A stretch of DNA of 20,203 nt from Bacteroidales bacterium H10 (GCA_001701295.1 DAAV01000048.1:1-20203), one strand, 5' to 3'; counted from the stretch's first letter, positions 1 to 8,766 are shown. Notes: generated by a model not told the origin, from the letters alone. Translations and numbers: made by a program.

Positions 1-2124
1 AACCTGATGTTCAATACCCGGCATGACCGTGTGGCAGGACTGGGCAACTCGGAAGGCTCACAGCGAGCATTGAACCTTCTCTACGCAATCCGTACCATCC
101 AAGAGAGGACGGGCAAGGATTTGGGAGCTACTTTTCTCAGTGGCACTACAATCTCCAATTCATTGACGGAACTATATTTGCTGTTCAAGTATCTCCGACC
201 CAATGAGCTGGAGCGTCAGGACATCCGCTGTTTTGACGCATGGGCGGCAATCTTCGCCAAGAAGACAACCGACTTCGAGTTCAATGTTACCAACCACATT
301 GTGCAGAAGGAGCGTTTCCGTTACTTTATCAAGGTGCCGGAGTTAGCGGCATTCTACAATGAGATTACCGACTACCGCACGGCGGAGGATGTAGGCGTTG
401 ACCGTCCGCAGAAGAACGAGATTCTTCACAACATCCCACCGACACCGGCGCAGGAGGCATTTATCGAGAAGCTGATGAAGTTTGCCGAGAGTGGCGACGC
501 CACTATTCTCGGTCGTGGTCCATTGTCAGAGACTGAGGAGAAAGCAAAGATGCTCATCGCCACAGACTATGCCCGAAAGATGGCTCTTGATATGCGTATG
601 ATTGACCCCTCATACGAGGACGACCCGAACAACAAGGCGAGCCACTGCGCCAAGATGATTGCCGATTACTACCGCAAGTATGACGCTCAACGCGGCACAC
701 AGTTTGTTTTCAGCGACCTCGGCACCTACAAGCCCGGCGAATGGAATGTATATTCCGAAATCAAGCGCAAGCTGATAGAGGACTACGGTATCCCGGCACA
801 CGAAATCCGGTTTATACAAGAGTGTAAAACCGAAAGGTCAAGGAAGGCTGTCATTCAGGCCATGAACGACGGCGATGTGCGTGTACTGTTCGGCTCGACT
901 TCCATGTTGGGAACCGGAGTCAACGCTCAAAGACGTTGCGTAGCAGTCCATCACCTTGACACGCCGTGGCGTCCCTCTGACCTCACTCAGAGGGATGGCA
1001 GAGCCATACGAGCAGGAAACGAGATTGCCAAGCTCTACGCTGACAATAAGGTTGATGTAATCATCTATGCCGTTGAGAAGTCGCTGGACTCCTATAAGTT
1101 CAATCTTCTTCACTGTAAGGCGACATTCATTGACCAGCTCAAATCCGGCGCACTCGGCGCGAGAACCATCGACGAGGGTGCTATGGACGAGAAGAACGGC
1201 ATGAACTTCTCAGAGTATATGGCGATACTATCGGGCAACACCGATCTGTTGGAAAAGGCGAAGCTCGAAAAGCGCATAGCCTCACTGGAGAGTGAGCGCA
1301 AGGCGCACAACAAAGGCATCTCTGATTCCAAGTTCCGACACCAGACCATCACCCACGACATTGCCAACAACGAGGCGGCAATCGAAAGGATGAAGGCTGA
1401 TGTCGCGCGGTACGAGGCAGTGGTCAGGCGAGACAAGGACGGCAATCCGCTTAATAATCTCATCATCGACACCTGCAACCTGTCCGATGAGAAGAACATG
1501 GGTATCCACCTGCAAGGACTGGCGCAGCGTACCGACACCCACGGTCAGTACAAGCGCATCGGCGAAGTATATGGCGTCCCGATTTCCATTATCTCGGAGC
1601 GCACCCTCGTTGACGGCAAGGAGGCTGTTCAGAACCGTTTTGTGGTCGAAGGTAACTACAAATACAAATTCAACAACGGCTTCATCGCCATGAGTGACAC
1701 TCATGCCGCCTGCATGAACTTCGTCAACGCTCTGGAGAAAATCCCCGGCATCATCGCCCAATATGAGGAACGTACCGCCAAACTGAAAGCAGATGTTCCC
1801 CAGCTCGAAGCCATCATCTCGAAGTCATGGGGCAAAGAGGAAGAACTGAAGCAGCTCAAATCCGACCTTGCCGCCCTCGACCGCAAAATCACCGCCGCCC
1901 TCGCTCCAAAGAAGGAGGAACAGGACGGCGAGGAAGTTAAGCGCGATGAGCAATCTCAGCGAGTGGAGACTCCCGCTCAAACCAATGGCAACAAGGAATC
2001 TATGGTAGCAGAGCCAGTCGAAGTTGGCTATCGACACCGAGAACCATTGAGCGACCGTATCGTCATCGGAGGCTGCGGTTTTACTCCGCCCGGAGGCTAT
2101 CGAGCCGCCGGCCCCAAATTATAA
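1..2124 (+). CDS. C-terminal part of a giant DarB-like DNA methylase/SF2 helicase (copy 1), 5' end outside window
   Basis: The reading frame is open from base 1, so the first ATG at 7 is internal and the gene starts upstream of the window. The fragment has 707 residues and aligns end to end with the last ~650 residues of the complete paralogue at 14214-19202. In the opening block about 70% of residues match by eye, including [24 protein letters not shown] and CFDAWAAI. It carries the helicase C lobe: [13 protein letters not shown], then motif [10 protein letters not shown] at fragment residues 330-337. A coiled-coil-like charged stretch follows at about 415-470, then a tail absent from copy 2. 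The methylase domain and Walker motifs must lie upstream. The family includes phage P1 DarB, which protects incoming DNA from type I restriction; that role here is inference. A hairpin follows the stop codon. Confidence 0.85.
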   Translation, partial: NLMFNTRHDRVAGLGNSEGSQRALNLLYAIRTIQERTGKDLGATFLSGTTISNSLTELYLLFKYLRPNELERQDIRCFDAWAAIFAKKTTDFEFNVTNHIVQKERFRYFIKVPELAAFYNEITDYRTAEDVGVDRPQKNEILHNIPPTPAQEAFIEKLMKFAESGDATILGRGPLSETEEKAKMLIATDYARKMALDMRMIDPSYEDDPNNKASHCAKMIADYYRKYDAQRGTQFVFSDLGTYKPGEWNVYSEIKRKLIEDYGIPAHEIRFIQECKTERSRKAVIQAMNDGDVRVLFGSTSMLGTGVNAQRRCVAVHHLDTPWRPSDLTQRDGRAIRAGNEIAKLYADNKVDVIIYAVEKSLDSYKFNLLHCKATFIDQLKSGALGARTIDEGAMDEKNGMNFSEYMAILSGNTDLLEKAKLEKRIASLESERKAHNKGISDSKFRHQTITHDIANNEAAIERMKADVARYEAVVRRDKDGNPLNNLIIDTCNLSDEKNMGIHLQGLAQRTDTHGQYKRIGEVYGVPISIISERTLVDGKEAVQNRFVVEGNYKYKFNNGFIAMSDTHAACMNFVNALEKIPGIIAQYEERTAKLKADVPQLEAIISKSWGKEEELKQLKSDLAALDRKITAALAPKKEEQDGEEVKRDEQSQRVETPAQTNGNKESMVAEPVEVGYRHREPLSDRIVIGGCGFTPPGGYRAAGPKL

Positions 2125-2128
2125 TAAC

Positions 2129-2165
2129 GTGAGTCAGTCCCTAAACCTGTCTGGGACTGGCTCAC
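2129..2165 (+). terminator. Hairpin after darB-like copy 1
   Basis: A 13-bp stem pairs 2129-2141 with 2153-2165 (one G-U pair), with an 11-nt loop. It starts five bases after the darB stop codon. It lacks a clear T-tract, so it may be a weak terminator or an mRNA 3'-end stabiliser, and read-through into the HTH gene at 2194 is plausible. Confidence 0.5.
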
Positions 2166-2193
2166 TTAACCAACAGACAGGAAAAGGAATCGC

Positions 2194-2505
2194 ATGATAG
2201 ACATCAATACTCTTATTGAAAGCGGTATCACCGATTTCAATATCACAATAAAATATTCCGACCTCGTTTTGCTCGGAGACCGTCTTGTTGAGCGAATACT
2301 CGATGAAGTTTGTCCGGTAGCCGCCGATAACGCGGTAGAAAAACTGCTGACAAAAGCCGAGGTCATGGAAAAATTCGGGGTTTGTCACACAACTCTCTAC
2401 AACTGGGACAAGACTGGAGTGCTTGTGCCGGTGAAAGTAGGACGAAAAATTCATTATAGACTTGGAGATGTTCAGGCACTCCTTGCACGACGTGGGATTA
2501 AATAA
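2194..2505 (+). CDS. Small helix-turn-helix DNA-binding protein, excisionase/MerR-like
   Basis: A 103-aa protein with an acidic N-terminal half and a C-terminal HTH of the excisionase (HTH_17) type at about residues 51-100. The typical pattern is visible: LLTKAEVMEKFGV, then TLYNWDKTGVL, then VGRKIHYR and a short helix ending in ALLARRGIK. A purine-rich stretch (GGAAAAGGAA) lies about 4-13 nt before the ATG. Small proteins of this kind on Bacteroidales conjugative elements act as excision factors or local regulators, which fits its place near the rteB/rteC-like genes and integrase. The specific role is inferred. It ends two bases before a strong terminator. Confidence 0.8.
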   Translation: MIDINTLIESGITDFNITIKYSDLVLLGDRLVERILDEVCPVAADNAVEKLLTKAEVMEKFGVCHTTLYNWDKTGVLVPVKVGRKIHYRLGDVQALLARRGIK

Positions 2506-2506
2506 G

Positions 2507-2557
2507 GCGACAGCCGGCATCCGGAGGGAGATGTCGGCTGTCGCTGTTTGTGTTTTT
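2507..2557 (+). terminator. Rho-independent terminator
   Basis: A 14-bp stem pairs 2507-2520 with 2531-2544 (one G-U pair) around a 10-nt loop, followed by a T-rich run at 2545-2557. It sits between the HTH gene and the convergent rteC-like gene, whose stop is at 2562, and could serve both directions. Confidence 0.88.
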
Positions 2558-2561
2558 CGGG

Positions 2562-3224
2562 TTATTTCACGCCGCGACCGTCTCCGGCCGCATCCTGGCG
2601 AATCCACTTGTCATTGAGACAAGCACGCATATCGTCGGTCCAATAGGTCCGGCTTTCGATGTTTTTTCGCTCATCATACTTTGCCATGCCTTTGCGTCCT
2701 TTTCTTCTTTTCATTTGGCGACCGTTCTCATAACTTCCATCAGTAGAAAGATTCATATTCAAAGTGGTATTGAAAAATTTTATCACATCTTCCTGTTTTG
2801 CTCTGCCGTTATTGAACGATCCTTTGGAGACAAGTCCCAGTATCAGCTCGTATATTCCGCACGTTCCATCAGTCCATTCCAATGGCTCACCATTGGCAAG
2901 CGTAAAAGCTGAACGGAATGAACTTAGCGCGTCCTCACACTTTTTCTGCGTCTCCATCACCAACTCCTTCATAGTTTTGATAAGGGATATTGCAAGTGCG
3001 AGATAAGTAAGAGTCGTACGGCATTGAGTATTCTCCGTGTGAACACTGAAAATGGCGTTAAGCCTCACGAGGCAATGATGCTTTTCAACCCAATGGATGG
3101 GTTTATGAATAAAGCTGATGAGATGTGAGGCAAATTTCTCAAAAGCTTCTTTGATTCTGTCCAGCTCACCTCTGAGGATAAGTCGGACAAATTCCGCTTC
3201 AACTATTTCGTCGCTATTAGTCAT
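2562..3224 (-). CDS. RteC-like regulator of mobile-element excision
   Basis: A 220-aa protein starting at an ATG (3224-3222). The C-terminal third resembles the RteC winged-helix region: LEWTDG followed by YELILGL, then GSFNNGRA, then a helix FFNTTLNMNL, and a basic arginine-rich stretch. In family members the pattern is a W-T-x-S/G, ELIYAL, N-N-G motif. The N-terminal half is helical and divergent. In CTnDOT, RteC activates the excision operon and its own transcription is driven by RteB. Here the gene is divergent from an rteB-like gene at 3551, so the regulatory pair is kept but rearranged. Assignment rests on motif resemblance only. Confidence 0.7.
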   Translation of the reverse strand: MTNSDEIVEAEFVRLILRGELDRIKEAFEKFASHLISFIHKPIHWVEKHHCLVRLNAIFSVHTENTQCRTTLTYLALAISLIKTMKELVMETQKKCEDALSSFRSAFTLANGEPLEWTDGTCGIYELILGLVSKGSFNNGRAKQEDVIKFFNTTLNMNLSTDGSYENGRQMKRRKGRKGMAKYDERKNIESRTYWTDDMRACLNDKWIRQDAAGDGRGVK

Positions 3225-3381
3225 AGGCGTCGGTTGTTAGTTATTAAACAATAATTTTATCGAAAAGCATAACTAATGGGCATTATTATGGTTCGTGAAA
3301 AGATAAATAATTTTTGAATGAGGTGTAAATCAGTGCAATACGCCTTTTAACTTGTGTTCCAGATTGTTAAATCATAAAGCC

Positions 3382-3498
3382 AAAACATAAAGGGGCTTTA
3401 TGTTTTACCTCGAAGTCTTTATGTTTTTGACTATTAAGAGAGTTCCATTCCGTCAACTTTTTATTATAGAAATATGTTTTACAACATAAAAAACATAA
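3382..3498. promoter_or_regulatory. Cluster of ATGTTTT/AAAACAT motifs between the divergent rteC-like and rteB-like genes
   Basis: The AT-rich region 3225-3550 holds repeated copies of one motif. AAAACATAAAG (3382-3392) pairs perfectly with CTTTATGTTTT (3396-3406) across a 3-nt loop. CTTTATGTTTT recurs at 3417-3427, 21 bp (two helical turns) from the previous copy. ATGTTTT occurs at 3474-3480, followed by AACATAA at 3483-3489 and 3492-3498. The spacing and orientation look like an operator array for a dimeric regulator controlling one or both flanking genes. No clean TAnnTTTG promoter was identified. Confidence 0.5.
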
Positions 3499-3550
3499 TT
3501 TTTGGAAGGCTTATACCTTCTTGTCCAATTATAATAACTGCAATCAGAAT

Positions 3551-4864
3551 ATGAAGATTCTTCTTTATGAGCCAGATGAAAGAGCAGGAAGCTCTATATA
3601 TCATGCCCTCCATCGGGAGGGCTATGATGTCTGCTGGATTAAGAATTTTTTCGATGCAAAATCCTCAATCCGGGATGAGAGATATGACGCTTCTCTTATC
3701 AACATTGATGACAATGACAAGAATGGGCTTGATCTGATAAAATCGTGGGTTGTTCAAGTGCCCGAACTCTTATGTGTCGCAATTTATAGTAATCAGGATG
3801 CCGGAACCGGATTCCGTGCTTGTCGGTTAGGCTCACAAGAAATCTATGAGATAGAGCGAGGCAGTATCAATGAGCTTGATAAGATACTCAAGCAATATGA
3901 GATTTTCGCAAGACGTCCACAACGCTACAAACATGTTTCAGAGGAATACAACAAGGCTATCCGGGATTTGACCAACCTTGTTAATCATGACAAGCCGGTT
4001 CTTATAACCGGAGAGGCGGGGACTGGCAATAGTTATCTTTCGGAACATGTTCACTGCATCGCAACAAACAGCGACTTCAGGCTTGAAGAAATTTCATGTG
4101 CCGACTTAGATGTTGAAAATGGTATGGAACTACTCCTTGGTGTGGTCCGCAATTTCCGTCGGGAAATTAAACAGAATAAAAAGGGCTTACTCCAGAAAGC
4201 TAATGATAAGGGTTTGATTTATCTCAGGGACTTGCCGTCGCTTCCGCTAAATATTCAGGATGTTTTGGTTGATGTTCTTGAAAGGGGAGAATTTCGCTGT
4301 GTCGGCAGTGATGTGTGGATTCCATTCACCGCACATTTCATAGCCTCATGCCTCGACCTGTCTGAAATAAATAATGACCGATTTGATCGACGGCTCTATG
4401 AATTATTGAGCCATAACGTGGTTCGTTTGCCGCCGCTCAGAAACTGTCAGGCAGACATTATCCCAAACACCAATCAGATGATTGAAGATTATTGTGTGTC
4501 TAAAGGTATAGCGAATATTCCATCTATGGAGCAGTGTGCAATCATCAAAATATCCTCGCATGACTGGCCCGGCAATTACCGAGAACTTAAGAATTGCATC
4601 GAAAACGCCGTCATCTGTTGCGAGGATGGTAAAATCCGTGGAACAGATCTCAAAATCACAAAAACTAACAATGGAGAAAATTTGCCAGAGGATGAAAGAG
4701 GGCAGTTAATACATCTACTCACAAAATTCAATGGCAAGAAAGTTCGTGTCATGGAGGCGATGGGAATAACCGCACCAACACTCGACAGAAAACTCAAACT
4801 CTATTGTATCGACTATAAGCTATTCAAGCCTACGAAGAAAAAGAAGCCAATCGCGTCAAAATAG
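3551..4864 (+). CDS. RteB-like response regulator of the sigma-54 activator class, with degenerate receiver and AAA+ motifs
   Basis: The ATG at 3551 was chosen because it begins MKILLYEPDE, the usual start of a receiver domain. A TTG at 3521 in the same frame would add ten residues and has GGAAGG 11 nt upstream, so it is possible. Numbered from the TTG: receiver-like domain at 11-125, AAA+ domain at about 140-380, Fis-type HTH at about 394-435. Family hallmarks remain: VRLPPLR, then DWPGNYRELKN, and a C-terminal helix pair with TLDRKLK. Key residues are altered: the phosphoacceptor position is N61, Walker A is GEAGTGNS (K to N at 170), Walker B reads LRDL instead of LDEI, and no GAFTGA loop is seen. 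RteB of CTnDOT activates rteC. This copy is probably a DNA-binding regulator without normal phosphorylation or ATPase activity. No RteA-type kinase gene is present in the window. Confidence 0.8.
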   Translation: MKILLYEPDERAGSSIYHALHREGYDVCWIKNFFDAKSSIRDERYDASLINIDDNDKNGLDLIKSWVVQVPELLCVAIYSNQDAGTGFRACRLGSQEIYEIERGSINELDKILKQYEIFARRPQRYKHVSEEYNKAIRDLTNLVNHDKPVLITGEAGTGNSYLSEHVHCIATNSDFRLEEISCADLDVENGMELLLGVVRNFRREIKQNKKGLLQKANDKGLIYLRDLPSLPLNIQDVLVDVLERGEFRCVGSDVWIPFTAHFIASCLDLSEINNDRFDRRLYELLSHNVVRLPPLRNCQADIIPNTNQMIEDYCVSKGIANIPSMEQCAIIKISSHDWPGNYRELKNCIENAVICCEDGKIRGTDLKITKTNNGENLPEDERGQLIHLLTKFNGKKVRVMEAMGITAPTLDRKLKLYCIDYKLFKPTKKKKPIASK

Positions 4865-4887
4865 AGGAGGATTTCCGTCAGAGAAGC

Positions 4888-4921
4888 GAGCCATTCGAGA
4901 AGTCGGGTGGCTCAATTTTTT
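4888..4921 (+). terminator. Rho-independent terminator of the rteB-like gene
   Basis: A 6-bp stem GAGCCA/TGGCTC (4888-4893 with 4908-4913) is followed by AATTTTTTG. It begins 24 nt after the stop codon of the rteB-like gene. Confidence 0.78.
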
Positions 4922-5052
4922 GCGGTGAAAAGTGGGGGCGAAGATAAGGTTTTCAAACCGACTTTATTAAAAGATGTTAAATAATCCAAAATCGAACAGG
5001 TCACCCAAATTCAGTCCGATTCAGGAGGGTAAAATTTCCGATTTTTCAGACC

Positions 5053-5325
5053 TTCGCTGACAATTTGCTGACAAAAATTGAATGAAAAATCCCGCAACTC
5101 TTGATTATCAATGAGTTACGGGATTTTGGGGTGCCCAATAACAGCGACACGAATATTACTTGAATTTACCCGAAAAGTTTCATGGCGACACTATGCGAAA
5201 TGTAATGTTATATATTTGTATATCAGTGTATTGTGTGGGTGTAATAGCAATGTTTAATTTGTCGTCAAAGATACTTATTGAATACAATGGAAGTCATTTT
5301 GCAGACATTTTGCAGACAAAAATTT
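5053..5325. repeat. Pair of 28-bp imperfect direct repeats upstream of the integrase gene
   Basis: Positions 5053-5080 and 5298-5325 match at 23 of 28 bases and lie 245 bp apart. Each is itself a tandem of the motif TTTGCWGACA. The region 4865-5443 otherwise holds the rteB terminator and an imperfect hairpin (5090-5100 with 5113-5123, followed by ATTTTGGGG), and no gene I would support. Position just upstream of a tyrosine integrase suggests integrase arm-type or attachment sites; this is inference. Confidence 0.55.
5090..5123. other. Imperfect hairpin between the direct repeats
   Basis: Arms at 5090-5100 and 5113-5123 pair at 10 of 11 positions around a 12-nt loop and are followed by ATTTTGGGG. 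It is too far (about 225 nt) from the rteB-like stop codon to be its main terminator. It may be part of the attachment region. Confidence 0.35.
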
Positions 5326-5443
5326 GGTGGATTCATGGATTTGTATTAACTTTAGTCTCAGGAAGTAAAGTGTTAAAATGAGGGTTCCTCAATGAAACCT
5401 TTCTATCCGAAACTTCGTTAAACTCATAATTACAACTCTCTCT

Positions 5444-6886
5444 ATGGCGACAATTAAAAGATCCCTATCAAAAAAGAGAGCCTTAAACGGCAAATCTGAA
5501 ATCCTGTTAAGGGTGAATATAAATCACGGACAGCAGGTAAGACTGAAGAGCACCTTGTTCATAAATCCGGACAATTATGATTCGGAACAGAATAAGATAA
5601 AGAAAGGCAAACCCGGAAGTGCCATCTTTATGGAGCTTCATCAACTGAATAAAACTCTCGAAGCTCTTGAATCTCATATATGTGACATCTGTATTGAGGA
5701 ACCACATTCCTCATTGACAACCGAGTATCTTCAGGGACGAATCCATTCTTTCCTAAAACCAGCCTCGGAAACTCTTGACGATGAGCCGACTGATAAAACT
5801 ACTTCGACAAAGAAAAGAGTAGGACGTCCTCGCAAGGGTATTGCAGACCAAACAGAACCCAAAGAGAATAAGGAACCTGACTTCTTTGAGGCTCTTGAGC
5901 AGTTTATAGCTACTCGTCCTGCTTCTACATGGCGCAAGAAGCGCTATGAGGTGCTTATGCGTGCCCTCCAACGCTTTGAAATGTACCGCAAGATCAAGCG
6001 GATTAAGACTTATAAGCTCACTCTTAGAGGTTTCACTGTTGATGACATCAACGACTTCGAGAAGTTCCTTCGCAGTGAGGAAGAACTCTATGAGAAGTAT
6101 CCGAAAATCTACGAGAAGCATCCCTGCGATACCAGAAAGGTTCGGAAGAAAGCGAAGCCACTGCCTAAGGGTGACAACACAATCATCAATATGTTTGCTT
6201 GTCTCAGATACTTCTTCCGAGATTGTATCGAGCAGAAACTTATGGATGAACAGCCTTTCGCCAAGTATAAGGGAAATACTACAGAGCGATACGGCACTCC
6301 ATACTATATCACTCTGGAGGAAAGAGACATCATAGCATCTCATGATTTCTCAGACAATCCCTCGCTTGAAACTCAGCGTGACATCTTTATATTCCATACC
6401 CTTATAGGATGTCGAGTCTCTGACCTGTATCGCCTTACACATAAGGATATTATAAACGGAGCAATCGAGTATATTGCCTCTAAGACACTGAAGGACAGAG
6501 CTTCTACAATCCGTGTGCCTCTTAATCAGAGAGGTCTTGACCTTATTGAGAAATATAAAGGGAAAGACCCGGAAGGAAGACTCTTTCCCTTCATTAGCCA
6601 GCAGAAATACAATGTCGCTATAAAGAAGATATTTACTGTCTGTGGGATTACAAGAATGGTGACTATTCTGAATGCGGCCACCGGCCTGGAGGAAAAACGA
6701 CCTATAAATGAACTGGCGAGCAGTCATCTCGCCCGGCGTACCTTTGTAGGAAATCTCTACAAAAAGGTAAAGGATCCGAATCTCGTCGGGGCTTTAAGTG
6801 GACATAAGGATGGTAGCCGTGCCTTCGCACGCTACAGAGAAATTGATGATGACCTTAAAAAAGAACTTATCAGCATCTTAGATTGA
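5444..6886 (+). CDS. Tyrosine recombinase (site-specific integrase) with arm-binding and SAM-like domains
   Basis: 480 aa. The N-terminal arm-DNA-binding domain (about 1-105) contains KSTLFINPDNYD, typical of Bacteroidetes integrases. A linker carries an AT-hook-like motif KKRVGRPRKG (123-132). The SAM-like core-binding domain spans about 147-275 and the catalytic domain about 285-475. Catalytic residues visible are R324 (GCRVSDL), a probable K347, H428-x-x-R431 (SSHLARRTF), H454 (LSGHK) and the nucleophile Y464 (FARYREI), so the enzyme appears intact. It would integrate and excise a mobile element, helped by an excisionase such as the HTH protein at 2194 and under RteB/RteC-type control. No SD sequence is seen; weak SD use is normal in Bacteroidetes. 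Confidence 0.93.
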   Translation: MATIKRSLSKKRALNGKSEILLRVNINHGQQVRLKSTLFINPDNYDSEQNKIKKGKPGSAIFMELHQLNKTLEALESHICDICIEEPHSSLTTEYLQGRIHSFLKPASETLDDEPTDKTTSTKKRVGRPRKGIADQTEPKENKEPDFFEALEQFIATRPASTWRKKRYEVLMRALQRFEMYRKIKRIKTYKLTLRGFTVDDINDFEKFLRSEEELYEKYPKIYEKHPCDTRKVRKKAKPLPKGDNTIINMFACLRYFFRDCIEQKLMDEQPFAKYKGNTTERYGTPYYITLEERDIIASHDFSDNPSLETQRDIFIFHTLIGCRVSDLYRLTHKDIINGAIEYIASKTLKDRASTIRVPLNQRGLDLIEKYKGKDPEGRLFPFISQQKYNVAIKKIFTVCGITRMVTILNAATGLEEKRPINELASSHLARRTFVGNLYKKVKDPNLVGALSGHKDGSRAFARYREIDDDLKKELISILD

Positions 6887-6955
6887 CTTCATCGCTTTTG
6901 TAATTCATTTATCCTGCCATTTATTAATCTGGATAGGGGCAGTTTAGCCATCACC

Positions 6956-7004
6956 AATATACAAAGTCGGCAACAAACTCAACTTGTTGCCGACTTTGCA
7001 TATT
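6956..7004. terminator. Strong hairpin between convergent integrase and abiEii genes
   Basis: A perfect 15-bp stem pairs 6962-6976 with 6984-6998 around a 7-nt loop. It extends by AATAT/ATATT after one A-C mismatch. There is no long T-tract on either side. A second small hairpin (7006-7012 with 7021-7027) follows. It lies about 70 nt after the integrase stop and about 100 nt beyond the abiEii stop, so it can end both transcripts. Confidence 0.65.
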
Positions 7005-7105
7005 GCATTCTCGATTTTCAGAGAATGAAGTAAAAGGCTATTCGCCAATTAACCAAAAATCGTAGAAATAGCCAATCTTAGATACTTTGCACCGAATAAA
7101 ATTTG

Positions 7106-7915
7106 CTAATCTCTTCTTCCGGGCATTTTGTCTATGAAAGTTGATTTTACCATATCGTATGCCCGATAAGGCTCAAATTTGGGCGCGCCCTCACGGAGCA
7201 GAATATCTGTGTCATCCAAAAATTCCGGGTCTGCCATTTTTAGCTCCATATTGGCGACGAACTGTTTGTATGTAGGAACCTTTTCAACTACAAACCCCAT
7301 ATAACGGTTATAGCACTCCAGAACCTTGTCAATGTCGAGAGTCGCGGAATCAAGAGCAACTTGAAGATCGAAAAGGTCGCGGCCTTTCTTGCGCTGATAC
7401 AATGCACGGAGTTTGGTGCCAATCAATTCTTCAAGAGAATATGTAGTCAGATTGCATTCTCCACTGAACCAGGGATTTTCAACCTTGAAAGGAACTTTTT
7501 GAAGTCCCAGTACATTGAAATGCTCATAGCAATTAATTTCAACTTTCAGACGTATGGGCTGAACCGGTGGTATTTCCGATTGCATCCTGAACAGCATGGT
7601 GTTGTTATGACGTTTCGGTTTGGTAACCTTATCCGGCATCCACGAGAGCACTTCACCGAGTCGGAACAGAATCGGTTTTATCGGTCCCGGATTTATTTGT
7701 ACCAAATCTATATCCTCGGAATATCTGGGCTGGTCAGGACCGAGATAAAGCTTATGAAGAGCCGTACCTCCGCGGAAGGCGAGTTCAGAAGCGAGAAAAT
7801 CGTCACTGAATATATTGACCAAAGCTCGGCTGATAATTAAATCTTGTTCAACCATAAATGGCTCCGACCAGGGTGCGTGTTCATTCCACGCCATTATTGC
7901 GGCTCTGTTAATCAT
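7106..7915 (-). CDS. abiEii: AbiEii-type nucleotidyltransferase toxin
   Basis: A 269-aa protein of the AbiEii/AbiGii toxin family (type IV toxin-antitoxin, DNA polymerase beta-like nucleotidyltransferase fold). Motif I is FRGGTALHKL (G49-G50-T51) and motif II is SEDIDLV (D68 and D70, metal-binding). The later motifs are LEELIGTKLRAL (K168) and KGRDLFDL (R179, D180, D183). All expected catalytic residues are present, so the toxin looks active. Its ATG overlaps the abiEi stop by 4 bp (ATGA), giving translational coupling with the antitoxin upstream. Such systems cause abortive infection against phage and stabilise mobile elements. The gene could be cargo of the neighbouring elements or sit between them. 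Confidence 0.92.
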   Translation of the reverse strand: MINRAAIMAWNEHAPWSEPFMVEQDLIISRALVNIFSDDFLASELAFRGGTALHKLYLGPDQPRYSEDIDLVQINPGPIKPILFRLGEVLSWMPDKVTKPKRHNNTMLFRMQSEIPPVQPIRLKVEINCYEHFNVLGLQKVPFKVENPWFSGECNLTTYSLEELIGTKLRALYQRKKGRDLFDLQVALDSATLDIDKVLECYNRYMGFVVEKVPTYKQFVANMELKMADPEFLDDTDILLREGAPKFEPYRAYDMVKSTFIDKMPGRRD

Positions 7916-8706
7916 AAGTCGTCTATTTCTATGTTAATATTCATGTTGACTCTCCAGCGGTTAGCATCTGCCAATTCGTCCTTTGGATGTTCGTTACTCA
8001 ACAGGACAAGATGCCACTTGCGCTTGTCATGGCAGACAACGCTGTATAGCTTATCAGCCTTTTCCTGTTCAAATAAGACGTATTCGAGAATATACCCCAG
8101 CCTCTGAATCACTGCATATGACGTGTAGGGCAGCACATCGCTAATTTTACTTATATCTACCTCGTCAGCAAGTTCCGCCAGTACGGTAGCGGCTCGTTGA
8201 TAACCGCCGATATGCCTTGCATACTGTATGAGATCAACGGCAGTAAGTTCGGGGTTGGAATAATGGATAATCCCCATTTCCGAGTTTTCTGAAAGCAGAA
8301 GTGACTCTGGAACATCTTTTCTAAAAGACCAATCTATCTGACCATTTTTTTCAGAGATGTTTGGTCTTGGGGAAACTGTCATAACTTGAGTCAGCATAGC
8401 TCTTTGGTGAGTTGCGCCATGAAGGGCGGCCGCCGACAGTAAAGCAACGTAATACGGTTTATTAAGATATTGCATGAGAGAATCTATGTAATATGTTGCT
8501 GGCACAATACCCTTGAGGGCATACTGTGGCGGTATTATCACATAAAAACCCTTATATACATTCTGAACACGTCCGCGCACGACCATTCTTGCCAGCTCTG
8601 TCTTTGCAGTGGATGCTGACATACCGGGCATTGAGTACACTTCATTGGCTGAGAATGTAACTTGTCCTCGTATTTCACGTTGGTATATCCATTCGTGTAA
8701 AGTCAT
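7912..8706 (-). CDS. abiEi: AbiEi-type antitoxin and autorepressor
   Basis: 264 aa from the ATG at 8706-8704. A TTG at 8733 would add nine residues but lies inside the inverted repeat 8723-8753, so the ATG is preferred. The N-terminal region (to about residue 65) is a winged-helix domain: SANEVYSMPGMSASTAKTEL, a recognition-helix pattern, followed by VQNVYKGFYVI as the wing. The C-terminal domain begins around YYVALLSAAALHGATHQ, a family hallmark. AbiEi proteins repress their own operon by binding inverted repeats near the promoter and neutralise AbiEii. Both promoter and repeat are visible here. First gene of a two-gene operon with abiEii. Confidence 0.9.
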   Translation of the reverse strand: MTLHEWIYQREIRGQVTFSANEVYSMPGMSASTAKTELARMVVRGRVQNVYKGFYVIIPPQYALKGIVPATYYIDSLMQYLNKPYYVALLSAAALHGATHQRAMLTQVMTVSPRPNISEKNGQIDWSFRKDVPESLLLSENSEMGIIHYSNPELTAVDLIQYARHIGGYQRAATVLAELADEVDISKISDVLPYTSYAVIQRLGYILEYVLFEQEKADKLYSVVCHDKRKWHLVLLSNEHPKDELADANRWRVNMNINIEIDDL

Positions 8707-8722
8707 ATGCGTCTTTTTTATT

Positions 8723-8753
8723 GCTGTTTTCAACAGTCAGTGCTGAAAACTGC
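8723..8753 (-). promoter_or_regulatory. Inverted repeat, candidate AbiEi operator
   Basis: Arms 8723-8735 and 8741-8753 are complementary at 11 of 13 positions with a 5-bp spacer. The repeat lies just downstream of the predicted transcription start and upstream of the antitoxin ATG, where a bound AbiEi dimer could block transcription. Known AbiEi antitoxins bind inverted repeats at their own promoter. Confidence 0.6.
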
Positions 8754-8766
8754 AACTTTTACGCTG

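Noticed and set aside
838..1761. Long minus-strand ORFs opposite darB copy 1
   Set aside because: Shadow frames of a GC-rich coding gene; no family features, and copy 2 shows similar shadows.
5160..5381. 73-aa ORF upstream of the integrase
   Set aside because: It has a TTG start, spans one of the 28-bp repeats, lacks any family resemblance and lies in the probable attachment region. A chance ORF is more likely.
6956..7004. Hairpin after the integrase as an attachment-site core
   Set aside because: No matching copy of its sequence was seen elsewhere in the window. Its position between convergent genes is explained by transcription termination.
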